From the NCBI RefSeq assembly GCF_019042245.1, contig NZ_JAHQCX010000005.1:1-64000 (forward strand): a DNA stretch of 64,000 nt, in the 5' to 3' direction. Under the pieces are notes generated by a model. It made no database searches. It was not told the DNA's origin and was given only the letters and a program-made list of their open reading frames with translations. This document shows, in pieces, positions 50,351-59,680 of this stretch (positions within the stretch are counted from its first letter, which is position 1; each line of letters opens with the position of its first letter). A program made the position numbers and the translations under genes. The DNA is from Diplocloster modestus. Lineage in GTDB: Bacteria > Bacillota > Clostridia > Lachnospirales > Lachnospiraceae.

Positions 50351-51346
50351 CTATATTTTCCGGAACCTGCGTCTCACCGCCGTGAATAAATCCTTGTTGA
50401 TGTTGGGAATCAGGACGGCAATCAGCAGAACCAGTCCGGTCAGTGTCTTTTTCGCGTTGGCGTCCACGCCCATCAGACCCAGCGTATAGATCAGAAAAGC
50501 CATAATAAAGGTAGAGATCACCGGCCCGTACATCTTACCTTTTCCGCCGCTGGTGGAGACCCCTCCCAGCGCGCAGATAGCAATGGCGTTCATCTCGTAT
50601 CCCACACCCATGGTGGAGCTGACACCGCCGCCCATTCTTCCGACAAAGAAAATCGAAGCAATTCCGCACATCCCCCCCATGATCAGATAGACTGCCAGTC
50701 TGGTTTTCCGCACATTGATGCCGGAATACTCGGCGGTTACTGCATTATTTCCTATGATATAGAGCTTCCGGCCAAAGCCGGTCTTCTGAAGAACCACAAC
50801 GAATATCGCTGCCATCAGCAGAAAGATGATCATGGCCAGCGGGATGCCCGCGATCTGGTTCCAGGCCAGCTTTGTATAGAAGGCCGGGAAATTTCTCAGC
50901 ACGTTCACATCCAGTATGATCTTCACGATTCCCCGATAGAACAGGGAATTTGAGATCGTCACAATAACGGACGGCATTCCTACATATCCAACCAAAACAC
51001 CGTTGAACATTCCCAGCAGCACTCCCGTGGCGATTCCTGCCAGGACACAGACCACTGCGGGCATTCCCTGGTCCATCAGCAGGCCGGTTGTCATGGAACA
51101 GAAAATCATGTTTGCTGCACAGGACACATCGATCTCTCCCATCATCATCACTAACGCCATCCCCAGAACCAGCGGGCACAGATCCATGCCGGACTGGATA
51201 ATGGATGTGATCGTTCCGGATGCAAAATACAGATTGGGCCGTGCAAGCATCAACAGTATATTGATCAGGAAGAGCAGATAAATCAAAATCATTTCCCATT
51301 GAACAAGGAAGCCTGTAATCTTCCATTTTTTCTTTCCGTTCATCAC
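50351..51346 (-). CDS. sugar ABC transporter permease (RbsC/RhaQ-like)
   Basis: This 331-residue membrane protein has about eight to ten hydrophobic segments. The family landmarks are GEIDVSCAANMIFCSM in the first half and YEMNAIAICALGGVSTSGGKG in the second, as in RbsC-type permeases. It overlaps the other permease gene by four bases, and both belong to the carbohydrate-uptake 2 type importer with a fused double ATPase. Length and features are normal. Confidence 0.9.
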   Translation of the reverse strand: MMNGKKKWKITGFLVQWEMILIYLLFLINILLMLARPNLYFASGTITSIIQSGMDLCPLVLGMALVMMMGEIDVSCAANMIFCSMTTGLLMDQGMPAVVCVLAGIATGVLLGMFNGVLVGYVGMPSVIVTISNSLFYRGIVKIILDVNVLRNFPAFYTKLAWNQIAGIPLAMIIFLLMAAIFVVVLQKTGFGRKLYIIGNNAVTAEYSGINVRKTRLAVYLIMGGMCGIASIFFVGRMGGGVSSTMGVGYEMNAIAICALGGVSTSGGKGKMYGPVISTFIMAFLIYTLGLMGVDANAKKTLTGLVLLIAVLIPNINKDLFTAVRRRFRKI

Positions 51347-52323
51347 AGCATTGCCCCCCTCTCCTTTAGTTCCCGTCTTCTGGTGGAGCGGGCTGTCCAG
51401 ATATTAATACCTACGGCAATGATGATAATCGCTCCCTTGATCGCATCCTGCCAGACGCTCAATCCGGGAAGCATACTGATAAAAGACGTGATTATGCTCA
51501 TCATCAGGACAGCGATAAATACTCCCCCGACTCTCCCCTGGCCTCCGATGATACTGACCCCTCCCAGGATACAGATCGCGATAGCCGTCATCTCGAAACC
51601 GTCTCCGATGGCAAAATTCCCTACCGCGAAGTTGGCCACATAGAGCATCCCGGCAAGTCCGCATACCGCCCCGCAGATGGTATAAGACATCAGCATGACG
51701 CGGGATTCCCGGATACCCGAGACTTTCGCGGATTCTTTGTTGGTTCCTACCGCGTAGATCCTCCGTCCAGGGGTGGTATCGTTCAGGAATACAGCGGCCA
51801 GGATCAGGATCAGTGCCGCGAACCAGATGATATTATAGATTCCCGCTGTTTTTCCGATAGAAAAATTCTGAAAGGTCATCTGATACTGATGCGGATACCA
51901 CCATGCACCGGAGGAGATGATAAATGCCAGTCCCCGGAATATGTAATTCGTTCCCAGCGTGGCAATCATGGGCGTGACTTTTAGAGTTCCCACCACAAAT
52001 CCGTTAAACATCCCGCATACCATACCGATCAGGACCGCAACGATCAGCCAGAGGAAAACCGGTACCTGCGGGTGGTGGAATTGAAGCAGAGAGCACACAC
52101 ACCCCGACAGGGCCATGATACAGGATATGGAGATATCAATCCCCCCGCTGATGATCACGATCATCTCTCCCACAGCCAGAAAGACAAACACACAATTGTT
52201 GCGGAGCATATTCATCAGCGATCCTACGGAATACAGATCCGGAGTGATAACAGCGGCCAGGATCAGCAGAACGATTAACCCCACCATCAGGCCAAAATTC
52301 TTGTTCCCTGTAATCTTTCTCAT
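51343..52323 (-). CDS. sugar ABC transporter permease (RbsC/RhaP-like)
   Basis: This 326-residue permease is homologous to the next gene in the operon, with IISGGIDISISCIMALSG and FEMTAIAICILGGVSIIGGQGRVGG as landmarks. Two different permeases in one importer is the arrangement of rhamnose and autoinducer-2 systems. It overlaps the ATPase gene by four bases and the second permease gene by four bases, indicating coupled translation. Confidence 0.9.
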   Translation of the reverse strand: MRKITGNKNFGLMVGLIVLLILAAVITPDLYSVGSLMNMLRNNCVFVFLAVGEMIVIISGGIDISISCIMALSGCVCSLLQFHHPQVPVFLWLIVAVLIGMVCGMFNGFVVGTLKVTPMIATLGTNYIFRGLAFIISSGAWWYPHQYQMTFQNFSIGKTAGIYNIIWFAALILILAAVFLNDTTPGRRIYAVGTNKESAKVSGIRESRVMLMSYTICGAVCGLAGMLYVANFAVGNFAIGDGFEMTAIAICILGGVSIIGGQGRVGGVFIAVLMMSIITSFISMLPGLSVWQDAIKGAIIIIAVGINIWTARSTRRRELKERGAML

Positions 52324-53822
52324 GCGCCCGCCTCCTTTTGCCTCAGAGAAGCCTCCAGAATCATTTCCTGAGTGGCCTCCCCCTTTTCAAATGTCCCTGT
52401 CACCCGGCCGGCTTTCATCACCACAATACGGTCGGCCATGCCCAGCACCTCCGGCATTTCGGAAGAGACCATAATGATCGCATAGCCTCCGGACGCCAGT
52501 TCGTTCATAATCTCATAGATCGAGGATTTGGCTCCCACGTCGATCCCCTTGGTCGGTTCATCCAGGATCAGCACTTTCAGGTCACAGTTCAGAAGCTTTG
52601 CGAATACTACCTTCTGCTGATTCCCGCCGGACAGGGATGAGGGCGGTGCCTGGATACTTTCCGCCTTCAGCTGAATCTTTTGGCAAAATCCCCGTGCCGC
52701 TTCTTTTTCCTGCTCAACGTTTAAGATCCCATAGTTCAGAAATTTGTCCATAGCGGCTGAGGTAACATTCTGATAGATCGGAAGCTCATTGATAAGCCCC
52801 TGAATCTGCCGGTCTTCCGGCAGCATACCGATCCCGAAGCGGAATGCATCCTTGGGGCTTCGGACATGGATCTCCCGTCCGTTCAGCTTAAGGCTCCCTG
52901 TAGCCGGGGGCATGATACCGAAAATACTCTGACAAACTTCGGTCCGGCCGGCCCCTACCAGCCCGGTCAGCGCTACAATCTCTCCCTGACGGACGTCGAA
53001 GGACACATCCTTGAAATAACCTTCTCTGGATATTCCCTCCACCGCAAAGACCACTTCCCCGATCTGCGCGGTTTTCACCGGATACATCTGGTTCAGTTCC
53101 CGCCCTACCATCTTCGAGATCAGGTCGTGGTTCGTGATCCCGTCCACATCCCAACAGCCGATATACTCCGCATCCCGGAATACGGTAACACGGGAGGCCA
53201 GCCGGTACATGTCCTCGAACTTATGTGTAATGAAAATAATGGATACCCCCTGGTCCCGCAGATTCTCGGTAATTCGGTAGAGTTCCTCACATTCGTGGTT
53301 CGTCAGAGACGCGGTCGGCTCGTCCATGATCATGATACGCGCGTTTCTGGACAATGCTTTGGCGATCTCCACCAGCTGCTGTTCCGCCACAGACAGGGCG
53401 GACATGGGCTTATGTACATCCAGGGCCGGACTCAGCGGCGCTATCAGTTCTTTTGCCTTCTGATTCATACGCTTCCAGTTATACAAGCCTATCTTATTCT
53501 TGATCTCCTGGCCCATAAATATATTCTCTGTAACCGTCAGATCGGGAAATGCGGTCACATGCTGGTAAATAGCTGCAATTCCCATCCGGGCGGATTCCAG
53601 CGGGGAACGGAAGGTTACCTGTTCGCCTTCTAACAGCATGGTCCCGCTGTCCGGCTGATGTACACCGGTGATCACTTTGATAAATGTAGATTTTCCCGCT
53701 CCGTTCTCCCCCATCAGGGCATGTATCTCCCCTGGTTTCAGCTGAAAACTGACCCCTTTCAGCGCCTGAACGCCTCCAAACGTCTTTACCACATCTTTCA
53801 GCTCCAATATATAGTCACCCAT
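52320..53822 (-). CDS. sugar ABC transporter ATP-binding protein, duplicated (RbsA/RhaT-type)
   Basis: This 500-residue protein has two ATPase domains. The first has Walker A MGENGAGKSTF, a degenerate signature SVAEQQLVEIAKAL and IMDEPTASL. The second has TGLVGAGRTEVCQ in place of a standard Walker A and signature LSGGNQQKVVFAKLL with LILDEPTKGIDVG. This is typical of CUT2 sugar importers. It is first of the importer block, starting 29 bases after the dehydrogenase gene, and is coupled to the permeases by a four-base overlap. Confidence 0.92.
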   Translation of the reverse strand: MGDYILELKDVVKTFGGVQALKGVSFQLKPGEIHALMGENGAGKSTFIKVITGVHQPDSGTMLLEGEQVTFRSPLESARMGIAAIYQHVTAFPDLTVTENIFMGQEIKNKIGLYNWKRMNQKAKELIAPLSPALDVHKPMSALSVAEQQLVEIAKALSRNARIMIMDEPTASLTNHECEELYRITENLRDQGVSIIFITHKFEDMYRLASRVTVFRDAEYIGCWDVDGITNHDLISKMVGRELNQMYPVKTAQIGEVVFAVEGISREGYFKDVSFDVRQGEIVALTGLVGAGRTEVCQSIFGIMPPATGSLKLNGREIHVRSPKDAFRFGIGMLPEDRQIQGLINELPIYQNVTSAAMDKFLNYGILNVEQEKEAARGFCQKIQLKAESIQAPPSSLSGGNQQKVVFAKLLNCDLKVLILDEPTKGIDVGAKSSIYEIMNELASGGYAIIMVSSEMPEVLGMADRIVVMKAGRVTGTFEKGEATQEMILEASLRQKEAGA

Positions 53823-53851
53823 TGGTTAAAGTCTCCTTTCCTCCACCCAAT

Positions 53852-54910
53852 CTATGGAATCAGTATTACTTTGGAGGCTTCCTGTGTTCTGGACATTTCA
53901 AACCCCTGATGATACTGTTCCAGCGGCAGTTCGCAGGTGATAATGGATTGAAGATCCAGACGGCCGGCGGCAGCCAGGGCAAGGCTGTTTCTCCAGGATT
54001 CCGCGTTATATCCCATGTGTCCGATAATCCGGACATTTTTCAGCGCGAAATCGTCAAGTCCACGGTTATAGGTCTTATCGCTCATTCCGATTCTGACGAC
54101 CGCCCCCTCATTTCTTACGATCCGAATCGCCTGTTCCGTGATCATCGGTACTCCGGCCGCATCTACTACCACGGCCACTCCGTTCTCACCTGCTATCTTC
54201 AGGACACTCCCCACCAGATCTTCTTCCTCATCCGATGCCAGAAAATCAGTAGCTCCGTATTTCCTGGCAATATCCTCCCGGCTTCTGCGGTCGGAGGACA
54301 TGCCGACGGCTATCACCCTGGAAGCACCGCCGATATAGGCCTGCTGGATGGACATAAGCCCCAGAGCCCCGACACCGAATACGACGGCAGTCTCACCCGA
54401 TCGGAATCCTGCCTGCTGAATGACGGCATTGTAACCGTTTGCCGCCGGATCCATCAGGGTAGCTTCCGAAAAGCTTAAATTGTCCGGGATATGGTACAGA
54501 CAGTTGGGGTACATCTGTAACAGCCTGCCCGGTATCCGCACGTATTTTGTAAATCCTCCGTCCATGGAACAGCCCATGGTCTGCCGGTGCGCACAGGCTA
54601 CAAAGTTACCCGCGGCGCAGGAAGGACAGCGCCCGCAGGCGTCTCCTGTATTCTCCGATACCACCCGGTCTCCGATCTTCCAATAGTCTGTGACATTTTT
54701 ACCAATTCCTGCTATGACGCCGGCAAATTCGTGTCCCATGATAAACGGGACCCGGCCCATGGGCTCCAGCCGGCCATAGTAAAAATGCAGGTCACTTCCG
54801 CAGATACCGCATGCTTTCACCTCCAGCAGTATATCGTCGTCGCCAATCACCGGTTCCGGTACCTCCCGGAATTCTACCTGCCCTTTTCCGCACAAAACAA
54901 CCGCTTTCAT
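53852..54910 (-). CDS. zinc-dependent medium-chain alcohol/polyol dehydrogenase 1
   Basis: This 352-residue NAD(P)-dependent dehydrogenase of the sorbitol/threonine dehydrogenase superfamily has the catalytic zinc region ACGICGSDLHFYYG and GHEFAGVI. The four-Cys structural zinc loop is CGRCPSCAAGNFVAC and the nucleotide-binding loop VFGVGALGLMSIQQA. It lies between the ABC importer and the VOC gene in the catabolic operon and probably oxidises the imported polyol or sugar, or a later intermediate. AAGGAGTGTGTAAAA precedes the ATG. The substrate cannot be told from sequence. Confidence 0.87.
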   Translation of the reverse strand: MKAVVLCGKGQVEFREVPEPVIGDDDILLEVKACGICGSDLHFYYGRLEPMGRVPFIMGHEFAGVIAGIGKNVTDYWKIGDRVVSENTGDACGRCPSCAAGNFVACAHRQTMGCSMDGGFTKYVRIPGRLLQMYPNCLYHIPDNLSFSEATLMDPAANGYNAVIQQAGFRSGETAVVFGVGALGLMSIQQAYIGGASRVIAVGMSSDRRSREDIARKYGATDFLASDEEEDLVGSVLKIAGENGVAVVVDAAGVPMITEQAIRIVRNEGAVVRIGMSDKTYNRGLDDFALKNVRIIGHMGYNAESWRNSLALAAAGRLDLQSIITCELPLEQYHQGFEMSRTQEASKVILIP

Positions 54911-55012
54911 TTTTACACACTCCTTTCTTATTTACCTCCTTCGATGCATTTCCCGTATCTCAATGGATAATACATCGCATATTTACTTTTCCTTCCTATT
55001 TACTTTTCCTTC

Positions 55013-55441
55013 CTAACGGATTACCTGATTCAGCTCCAGCCGTTCCCCGCTGGGCCCACGGAAGGTAATGTATTTTACTCCTTTGGACCAAAGCTCTTCA
55101 TCCTGCACAATAGGGCCATCAAATATGACACCTCTGGCGGAAAGCTCCTCCACAGCCTGTTCTATTTGGTCAGTGGCGATCGCGATATGTTCAATCCTGC
55201 CTCTGTCCGGAAGTTCTGTCCCAGGCTGGCAGATGCATTCAAGAATCAGATTGCCTTTCTGTAAGAATACGATCTCCGTTGTGATGCCTGATTCCTGATC
55301 AACAGCGGATTTCCCAGTGGGGGCCTCAAATCCCAGGATGTCCTGATAGAATTTCTTCGTCTCCTCCATGTCTGTTACCCAGAGGCCAATGTGAGCCAGA
55401 TCTTTCCAGCCATTCTCCTTCATAAGTTCATTCTCCTGCAT
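55013..55441 (-). CDS. VOC (glyoxalase/bleomycin resistance) family protein
   Basis: This 142-residue protein of the vicinal-oxygen-chelate fold begins with DLAHIGLWVTDMEETKKFYQDILGFEA (first metal His and betaalphabetabetabeta unit). The second module holds RGRIEHIAIATDQIEQAVEEL and ends KYITFRGPSGERLELNQ (terminal Glu ligand). Members isomerise, open or epimerise small metabolites. The start is given at 55441 after GGAGGAAGGACTT; an ATG six codons later (55423) with its own AGGAG is equally possible. It follows the iron-dependent dehydrogenase gene in the operon and could be an epimerase or lyase of the pathway. Confidence 0.82.
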   Translation of the reverse strand: MQENELMKENGWKDLAHIGLWVTDMEETKKFYQDILGFEAPTGKSAVDQESGITTEIVFLQKGNLILECICQPGTELPDRGRIEHIAIATDQIEQAVEELSARGVIFDGPIVQDEELWSKGVKYITFRGPSGERLELNQVIR

Positions 55442-55529
55442 AAGTCCTTCCTCCCATCTGTCTTTCTGCTTCCTGTGAATATCTGTGTGTTCTCCGTAAT
55501 TTACACATAGAATCCTGGTTATCTGATGT

Positions 55530-56711
55530 CTAGAAGCAGTATTCATACATAGCTTTGAGTGCGGTTTTGTTATATTCATCTTCTATCCCGTTATCCAGGC
55601 AGTCCACATAAGCCGCTTCTACCAGGAGATCCACCTCCCTGGTCGGTATACCCCCTTCTTTAAAGGAGGCTGGAACGCCGATCCGGCGATACCACTCCTG
55701 CAGGGCTTTCATTCCCAGCTGTGCCTGGAATGCCTCCGGGAACATCCGGATTCCAAACACCTGCCGCGCGAATTTAGCAAATCTTCCGGTCAGACGCTCA
55801 TCCTTTTTATCCAGCATGTAGCGCATCCAACCGGTAGTGACGATGGAGATCGCCGCACCATGGGGCGTGTCATAACGTCCGCTGAGCGGATGGGATAGAA
55901 TATGGCAGGGTACGTAAGTCTTTCCAAGACCACAGCGGTAAAATTCATTCCAGGAAATGGAGGCCGCCCACATCATCGTGTCCCGTGCCTCCTCATCCTT
56001 CGGATTCTCCAGCAGGCATTCCATACACTCCATAACCGTGCGCATCAGACTCTCGCAATATCCATCCTGGATCGGTGTCCAGTGTTCCTGTCCTGTAAAA
56101 TAAGCTTCCGACAGATGGGATATAATATCTGCGGCCGAGTAAGCGGTATTCCGGATCGGAATACCGTAAGTCAGCACCGGGTCCAGGATGGAGGCCCTGG
56201 GATAGATCTCCGGTCCGGACAGTGCGGATTTCTGTTTTGTCTCCTCATTGTTCATGACTGAGATACAGTTCATCTCCGAGCTGGTGGCCGGTATGGTGCA
56301 GATCGTGACCAGCGGAAGGGCGTCCGACAGTTCTCCCTTTCCCTCATACAGGTCCCAGACATCCCCATCGTAGAGTGCCCCTGCCGCAATACACTTGCCC
56401 TCGTCCATCACGCTTCCTCCGCCCACTGCCAGGATGACACCGATCCCGTTCTCCAGGACCTTCCGGATCCCTTCCCTGGCATGGGCAACATCGGGATTGG
56501 ATTTGACACCCAGGTGCTCTACTGTTCGCACTCCCGCTCCACTTAAGGACTGATGAATCTGTCCATAGATTCCGATCTGTTCCAGTACCATTTTGTCATA
56601 GGACAGCAGAAGAACTTTATCTCCCCGCAGCTTTACCTGTTCTCCCGCCTCCTTCACTCTTCCTTTTCCGTATATCATCTCTGTAGGAATACAGAAATTA
56701 AAAGGTCTCAT
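55530..56711 (-). CDS. iron-containing alcohol dehydrogenase
   Basis: This 393-residue group III dehydrogenase has the nucleotide motif VGGGSVMDEGKCIAAGA near residue 97. Iron-binding residues fall in SAADIISHLSEAYF and in PCHILSHPLSGRYDTPHGAA (two His ligands). The family reduces aldehydes or oxidises short alcohols and polyols. Length is normal. It begins 14 bases after dehydrogenase 2 in the same direction. Three unrelated dehydrogenases plus a reductase in one operon suggest several redox steps on a polyol-like substrate, or disposal of an aldehyde from the aldolase step (for example to lactaldehyde- or glycol-type products). Confidence 0.88.
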   Translation of the reverse strand: MRPFNFCIPTEMIYGKGRVKEAGEQVKLRGDKVLLLSYDKMVLEQIGIYGQIHQSLSGAGVRTVEHLGVKSNPDVAHAREGIRKVLENGIGVILAVGGGSVMDEGKCIAAGALYDGDVWDLYEGKGELSDALPLVTICTIPATSSEMNCISVMNNEETKQKSALSGPEIYPRASILDPVLTYGIPIRNTAYSAADIISHLSEAYFTGQEHWTPIQDGYCESLMRTVMECMECLLENPKDEEARDTMMWAASISWNEFYRCGLGKTYVPCHILSHPLSGRYDTPHGAAISIVTTGWMRYMLDKKDERLTGRFAKFARQVFGIRMFPEAFQAQLGMKALQEWYRRIGVPASFKEGGIPTREVDLLVEAAYVDCLDNGIEDEYNKTALKAMYEYCF

Positions 56712-56725
56712 GACCTGTCCCTCCC

Positions 56726-57769
56726 TTAGAATTCTATGGCTACCTTTACTGCCGTCTGTTTCTCATGAAGCGCGCATTCGAACGCTTTCTGCACTTCCCC
56801 GAATTTAAAAGTGTGAGATACAACTCCGGATACATCCACCTTGCCCGATGCCACTGCATCCAACACCAGCGGATAGATTCCGTGATAACGGAATACGCTC
56901 AGGACATCCACCTCATTGTTGTTCAGCTGCAGCTGATTGATCGGAACATCCTCATGGACATTGCCCACCAGGACGATCTTCCCGCCCTTCTTCACCAGAT
57001 CCGGGGTCATAGCAGCGGTAACTTTACTTCCAGCCGTCTCAAATACGAAATCCGCGCCCTTTCCGCCGGTAAGCCGGAAAACTTCTTCCATCAGATTCTG
57101 TCTGGCGGAGTTGATGACCGCAGACGCTCCCAGTTCCTTCGCTTTCGCCAGACGGTTATCATACAGGTCGGCTATGATCACGGCAGAAGCTCCCAGCGCC
57201 CGGCATGCAAGCAGTGTCATCAGGCCGATACAGCCGGAACCCAGCACGACTGCAGTCTTTCCCAGAGAAATACCGCTCCGCTTGGCCGCGTGCATGCCTA
57301 CGGCAAATGGTTCGAACATGGCCCCTTCCAAAGTGGAAACAGAGTCCGGAAGCTTAAATGCCATAAAAGCCGGATAGGATATGTAACGGCTCAGCGCTGC
57401 CGTCTGAAACGGCGGAGAAGCCATAAAAATCATGTTATCGCAGAGGTTATAGCGTCCTTCAAGGCAATAGTCACATTTTCCGCAGGGGATACCGGGTTCC
57501 ACAGCCACACGGTCCCCCTCTTTCAGATGTTTCACATCTTTTCCGGTCCGGCAGACAATTCCGGCACATTCATGGCCCAGAATAAAAGGCAGCGGCGGTT
57601 CTTTCACGAATCCTCCATAAGTGGGGTCTTCAAAGAAACCCACATCGGAGCCACAGACTCCCACATGCTTAATTTCGATTATGATATCGTCCGGTCCACA
57701 TTCCGGCATAGGTACATCCCTGATCTCAAACTCAAATGCTTTTAGCAGATAGGCACTCTGATTCTGCAT
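56726..57769 (-). CDS. zinc-dependent medium-chain alcohol/polyol dehydrogenase 2
   Basis: This 347-residue homologue of sorbitol/xylitol dehydrogenases has GVCGSDVGFFEDPTYGGF and GHECAGIV for the catalytic zinc, CGKCDYCLEGRYNLC as structural zinc loop and LGSGCIGLMTLLACRALG for NAD(P) binding. Only about as similar to dehydrogenase 1 as family members generally are, so the two likely have different substrates. The ATG at 57769 follows GGGGGATTTTTGCT. It begins 16 bases after the aldo/keto reductase gene. Confidence 0.87.
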   Translation of the reverse strand: MQNQSAYLLKAFEFEIRDVPMPECGPDDIIIEIKHVGVCGSDVGFFEDPTYGGFVKEPPLPFILGHECAGIVCRTGKDVKHLKEGDRVAVEPGIPCGKCDYCLEGRYNLCDNMIFMASPPFQTAALSRYISYPAFMAFKLPDSVSTLEGAMFEPFAVGMHAAKRSGISLGKTAVVLGSGCIGLMTLLACRALGASAVIIADLYDNRLAKAKELGASAVINSARQNLMEEVFRLTGGKGADFVFETAGSKVTAAMTPDLVKKGGKIVLVGNVHEDVPINQLQLNNNEVDVLSVFRYHGIYPLVLDAVASGKVDVSGVVSHTFKFGEVQKAFECALHEKQTAVKVAIEF

Positions 57770-57785
57770 AGCAAAAATCCCCCTT

Positions 57786-58727
57786 TCAATCCAGATTGTC
57801 CGCGATGGCTGCGTCAATCATAGCCATTTCTTCCTGTGACAGTTCCCAATCCATTCCACGGCAGTTTTCCGCCGCTTCTTTTTCATTCCTCACGCCTACA
57901 ATCGCTGTATGTACATAATCCTTCTGAATACTCCAGTTCAGCGCCGCCTGCGCTACCGGAGCATGATGGTTCGCCGCCGCTTTATCCAGTGTTTTCAGCA
58001 GCTCCATAATCTGCGTAAACATGGGCTCCTCGAAATACGGATAGAAGGTTCTCCGGGTATCCTCAGGCGGGAAATCCGGCATGGACCGTATCGCCCCAGT
58101 CAGGATCCCGGCCCCCAGAGATCCGTAGGTCATGATTCCGATCTCACGCCGTGCGCACCAGCGCATCAGATCGGTTTCCACACGGTTTACCATGGAAAAC
58201 GGCGGCTGGATCACCTCCACCGGCCCGTACTTTTCCGCTTCCCGTATCTGTGATTCGGAAAAATTCGACACGCCGATATGACGGATCTTACCCTGGTCCA
58301 GCAGTTTTACCATGGCTCCCATAGATTCCCCGATCTCCACTTTCGGGTCCGGCCAATGGATCAGGTAAATATCTATATAGTCCGTACCCAGATTCTTTAG
58401 TGATTCATCGCACTGACGCAAAATATTAGCCGCTCTTCCATCTTTGATATAGCTGCCGTCGTGTCCAGTGTAGACCGCTGTCTTTGTAGTCAGATACACT
58501 TTATCCCGAACGCTTCTGACTGCCTCTCCCACTACCCGTTCGGAATGTCCGGCATTATAACCGGGCGCCGTATCGATCAGATTCACTCCCTGTGCGGTCA
58601 TCTCCCGTATAGCCTCGATACTGTCCACTTCATTGACTTCACCCCAGTGGGCGCCGCCAATAGCCCAGGTGCCCGTAGTCAGAACGGATACATCCAATCC
58701 TGTTTTCCCGAATCTCTTATAACGCAT
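57786..58727 (-). CDS. aldo/keto reductase
   Basis: This 313-residue NAD(P)H-dependent oxidoreductase has the catalytic tetrad visible: Asp in NLIDTAPGYN near residue 52, Tyr in the same segment, Lys in VYLTTKTA near 81 and His in IDIYLIHWPDP near 124. The coenzyme-binding end reads TAIVGVRNEKEAAENC. AAGGAGGTTTCAC precedes the ATG, which overlaps the PfkB kinase gene by 11 bases. It likely reduces or oxidises a sugar or aldehyde of the pathway. Confidence 0.9.
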   Translation of the reverse strand: MRYKRFGKTGLDVSVLTTGTWAIGGAHWGEVNEVDSIEAIREMTAQGVNLIDTAPGYNAGHSERVVGEAVRSVRDKVYLTTKTAVYTGHDGSYIKDGRAANILRQCDESLKNLGTDYIDIYLIHWPDPKVEIGESMGAMVKLLDQGKIRHIGVSNFSESQIREAEKYGPVEVIQPPFSMVNRVETDLMRWCARREIGIMTYGSLGAGILTGAIRSMPDFPPEDTRRTFYPYFEEPMFTQIMELLKTLDKAAANHHAPVAQAALNWSIQKDYVHTAIVGVRNEKEAAENCRGMDWELSQEEMAMIDAAIADNLD

Positions 58728-59661
58728 GTGAAACCTCCTTCTCCGAATCCAAGACTTCCTGCAGCTGTTCCCGGCTCTTGATACCGGTGGAAGCCCCTAT
58801 ATGGCGGACCGCGATTGATGCTGCCGCATTGGCATACCGGCAGCAGTGGTACAGATCCTGTCCTTCCATCAGGCCCGCTATAAATCCTGCCGCAAAATTA
58901 TCCCCGGCCCCTGTGGTGTCCACCGCTTCTACCAGGAAAGGCGGTACGATCATGCGGGTATCCCGGTTTCTGGCCAGACAGCCCCTCTTTCCGATCTTGA
59001 TAATGACATTGGCCGCCCCGAAGGAGAGAATCCGCTCTGCCATCCGGTCCGGATCCTCTTCACCGGTCAATCCCCGGGCTTCCTCCTGGTTGGGGAAGAA
59101 ATAATCAATGTAGGGCCAGAGATCCCGGTAGGTCTCAAGCCTGCATCCCTCGGAATACATCATGTCTGCACAGACAATCGCTCCGTTTTCCTTCGCTGCC
59201 CTCGCCACAGCCAGCGCATTGTCCACGTCGTCAAAAGGCGGGAAGTAGAGGCTGGCCAGCGAGACCACCCGTGCCCCCCGGATCTTCTCCGGGTCCACCC
59301 GGTAACTCAGCGATTCCGGGCGGGACGCGTTGAAAAAGCTGCGCTCCGCATCCTCCCGAATCAAAGGCACCGATAACATGGAAGGACTGTCCGGATTCGT
59401 GACGCTTTTGGAATAATCCACGCCGGCCGCATCCAGCACCATACGGATAAAGTCCGCGGTTGGATCATTGCCAAGGCCAATGATCAGTTCCACTTTATTT
59501 CCCAGTTTGTTCAGCACATAGGCCTCATTTACCGCATCACCGCCGATCCAGATCGAAGTCTCCTTTACCGGAATCAGTTCTCTGCTGAAATCAATCTGCG
59601 CGACTCCGCGAATGCAGACATCCACGCAGCAGAACCCGACGCATATTACTTTATCTGGCAT
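58717..59661 (-). CDS. PfkB-family carbohydrate kinase
   Basis: This 314-residue ribokinase-fold sugar kinase has the first signature WIGGDAVNEAYVLNKLG near residue 40 and the second EAVDTTGAGDNFAAGFIAGL with catalytic Asp near 250. Family members phosphorylate ribose, fructose 1-phosphate, 2-keto-3-deoxygluconate, 5-dehydro-2-deoxygluconate and similar. Here it stands directly after a class II aldolase gene, so kinase then aldolase is the probable order of reactions, as in tagatose- or inositol-type routes. The ATG at 59661 follows GGAGGGGAAC. Confidence 0.9.
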   Translation of the reverse strand: MPDKVICVGFCCVDVCIRGVAQIDFSRELIPVKETSIWIGGDAVNEAYVLNKLGNKVELIIGLGNDPTADFIRMVLDAAGVDYSKSVTNPDSPSMLSVPLIREDAERSFFNASRPESLSYRVDPEKIRGARVVSLASLYFPPFDDVDNALAVARAAKENGAIVCADMMYSEGCRLETYRDLWPYIDYFFPNQEEARGLTGEEDPDRMAERILSFGAANVIIKIGKRGCLARNRDTRMIVPPFLVEAVDTTGAGDNFAAGFIAGLMEGQDLYHCCRYANAAASIAVRHIGASTGIKSREQLQEVLDSEKEVSHAL

Positions 59662-59680
59662 CCTGTTCCCCTCCATATTT

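Noticed and set aside
56765..57745. Plus-strand frame of 326 codons opposite dehydrogenase 2
   Set aside because: Antisense to a clear zinc dehydrogenase; the translation is rich in His, Arg and Gln and has no family pattern.
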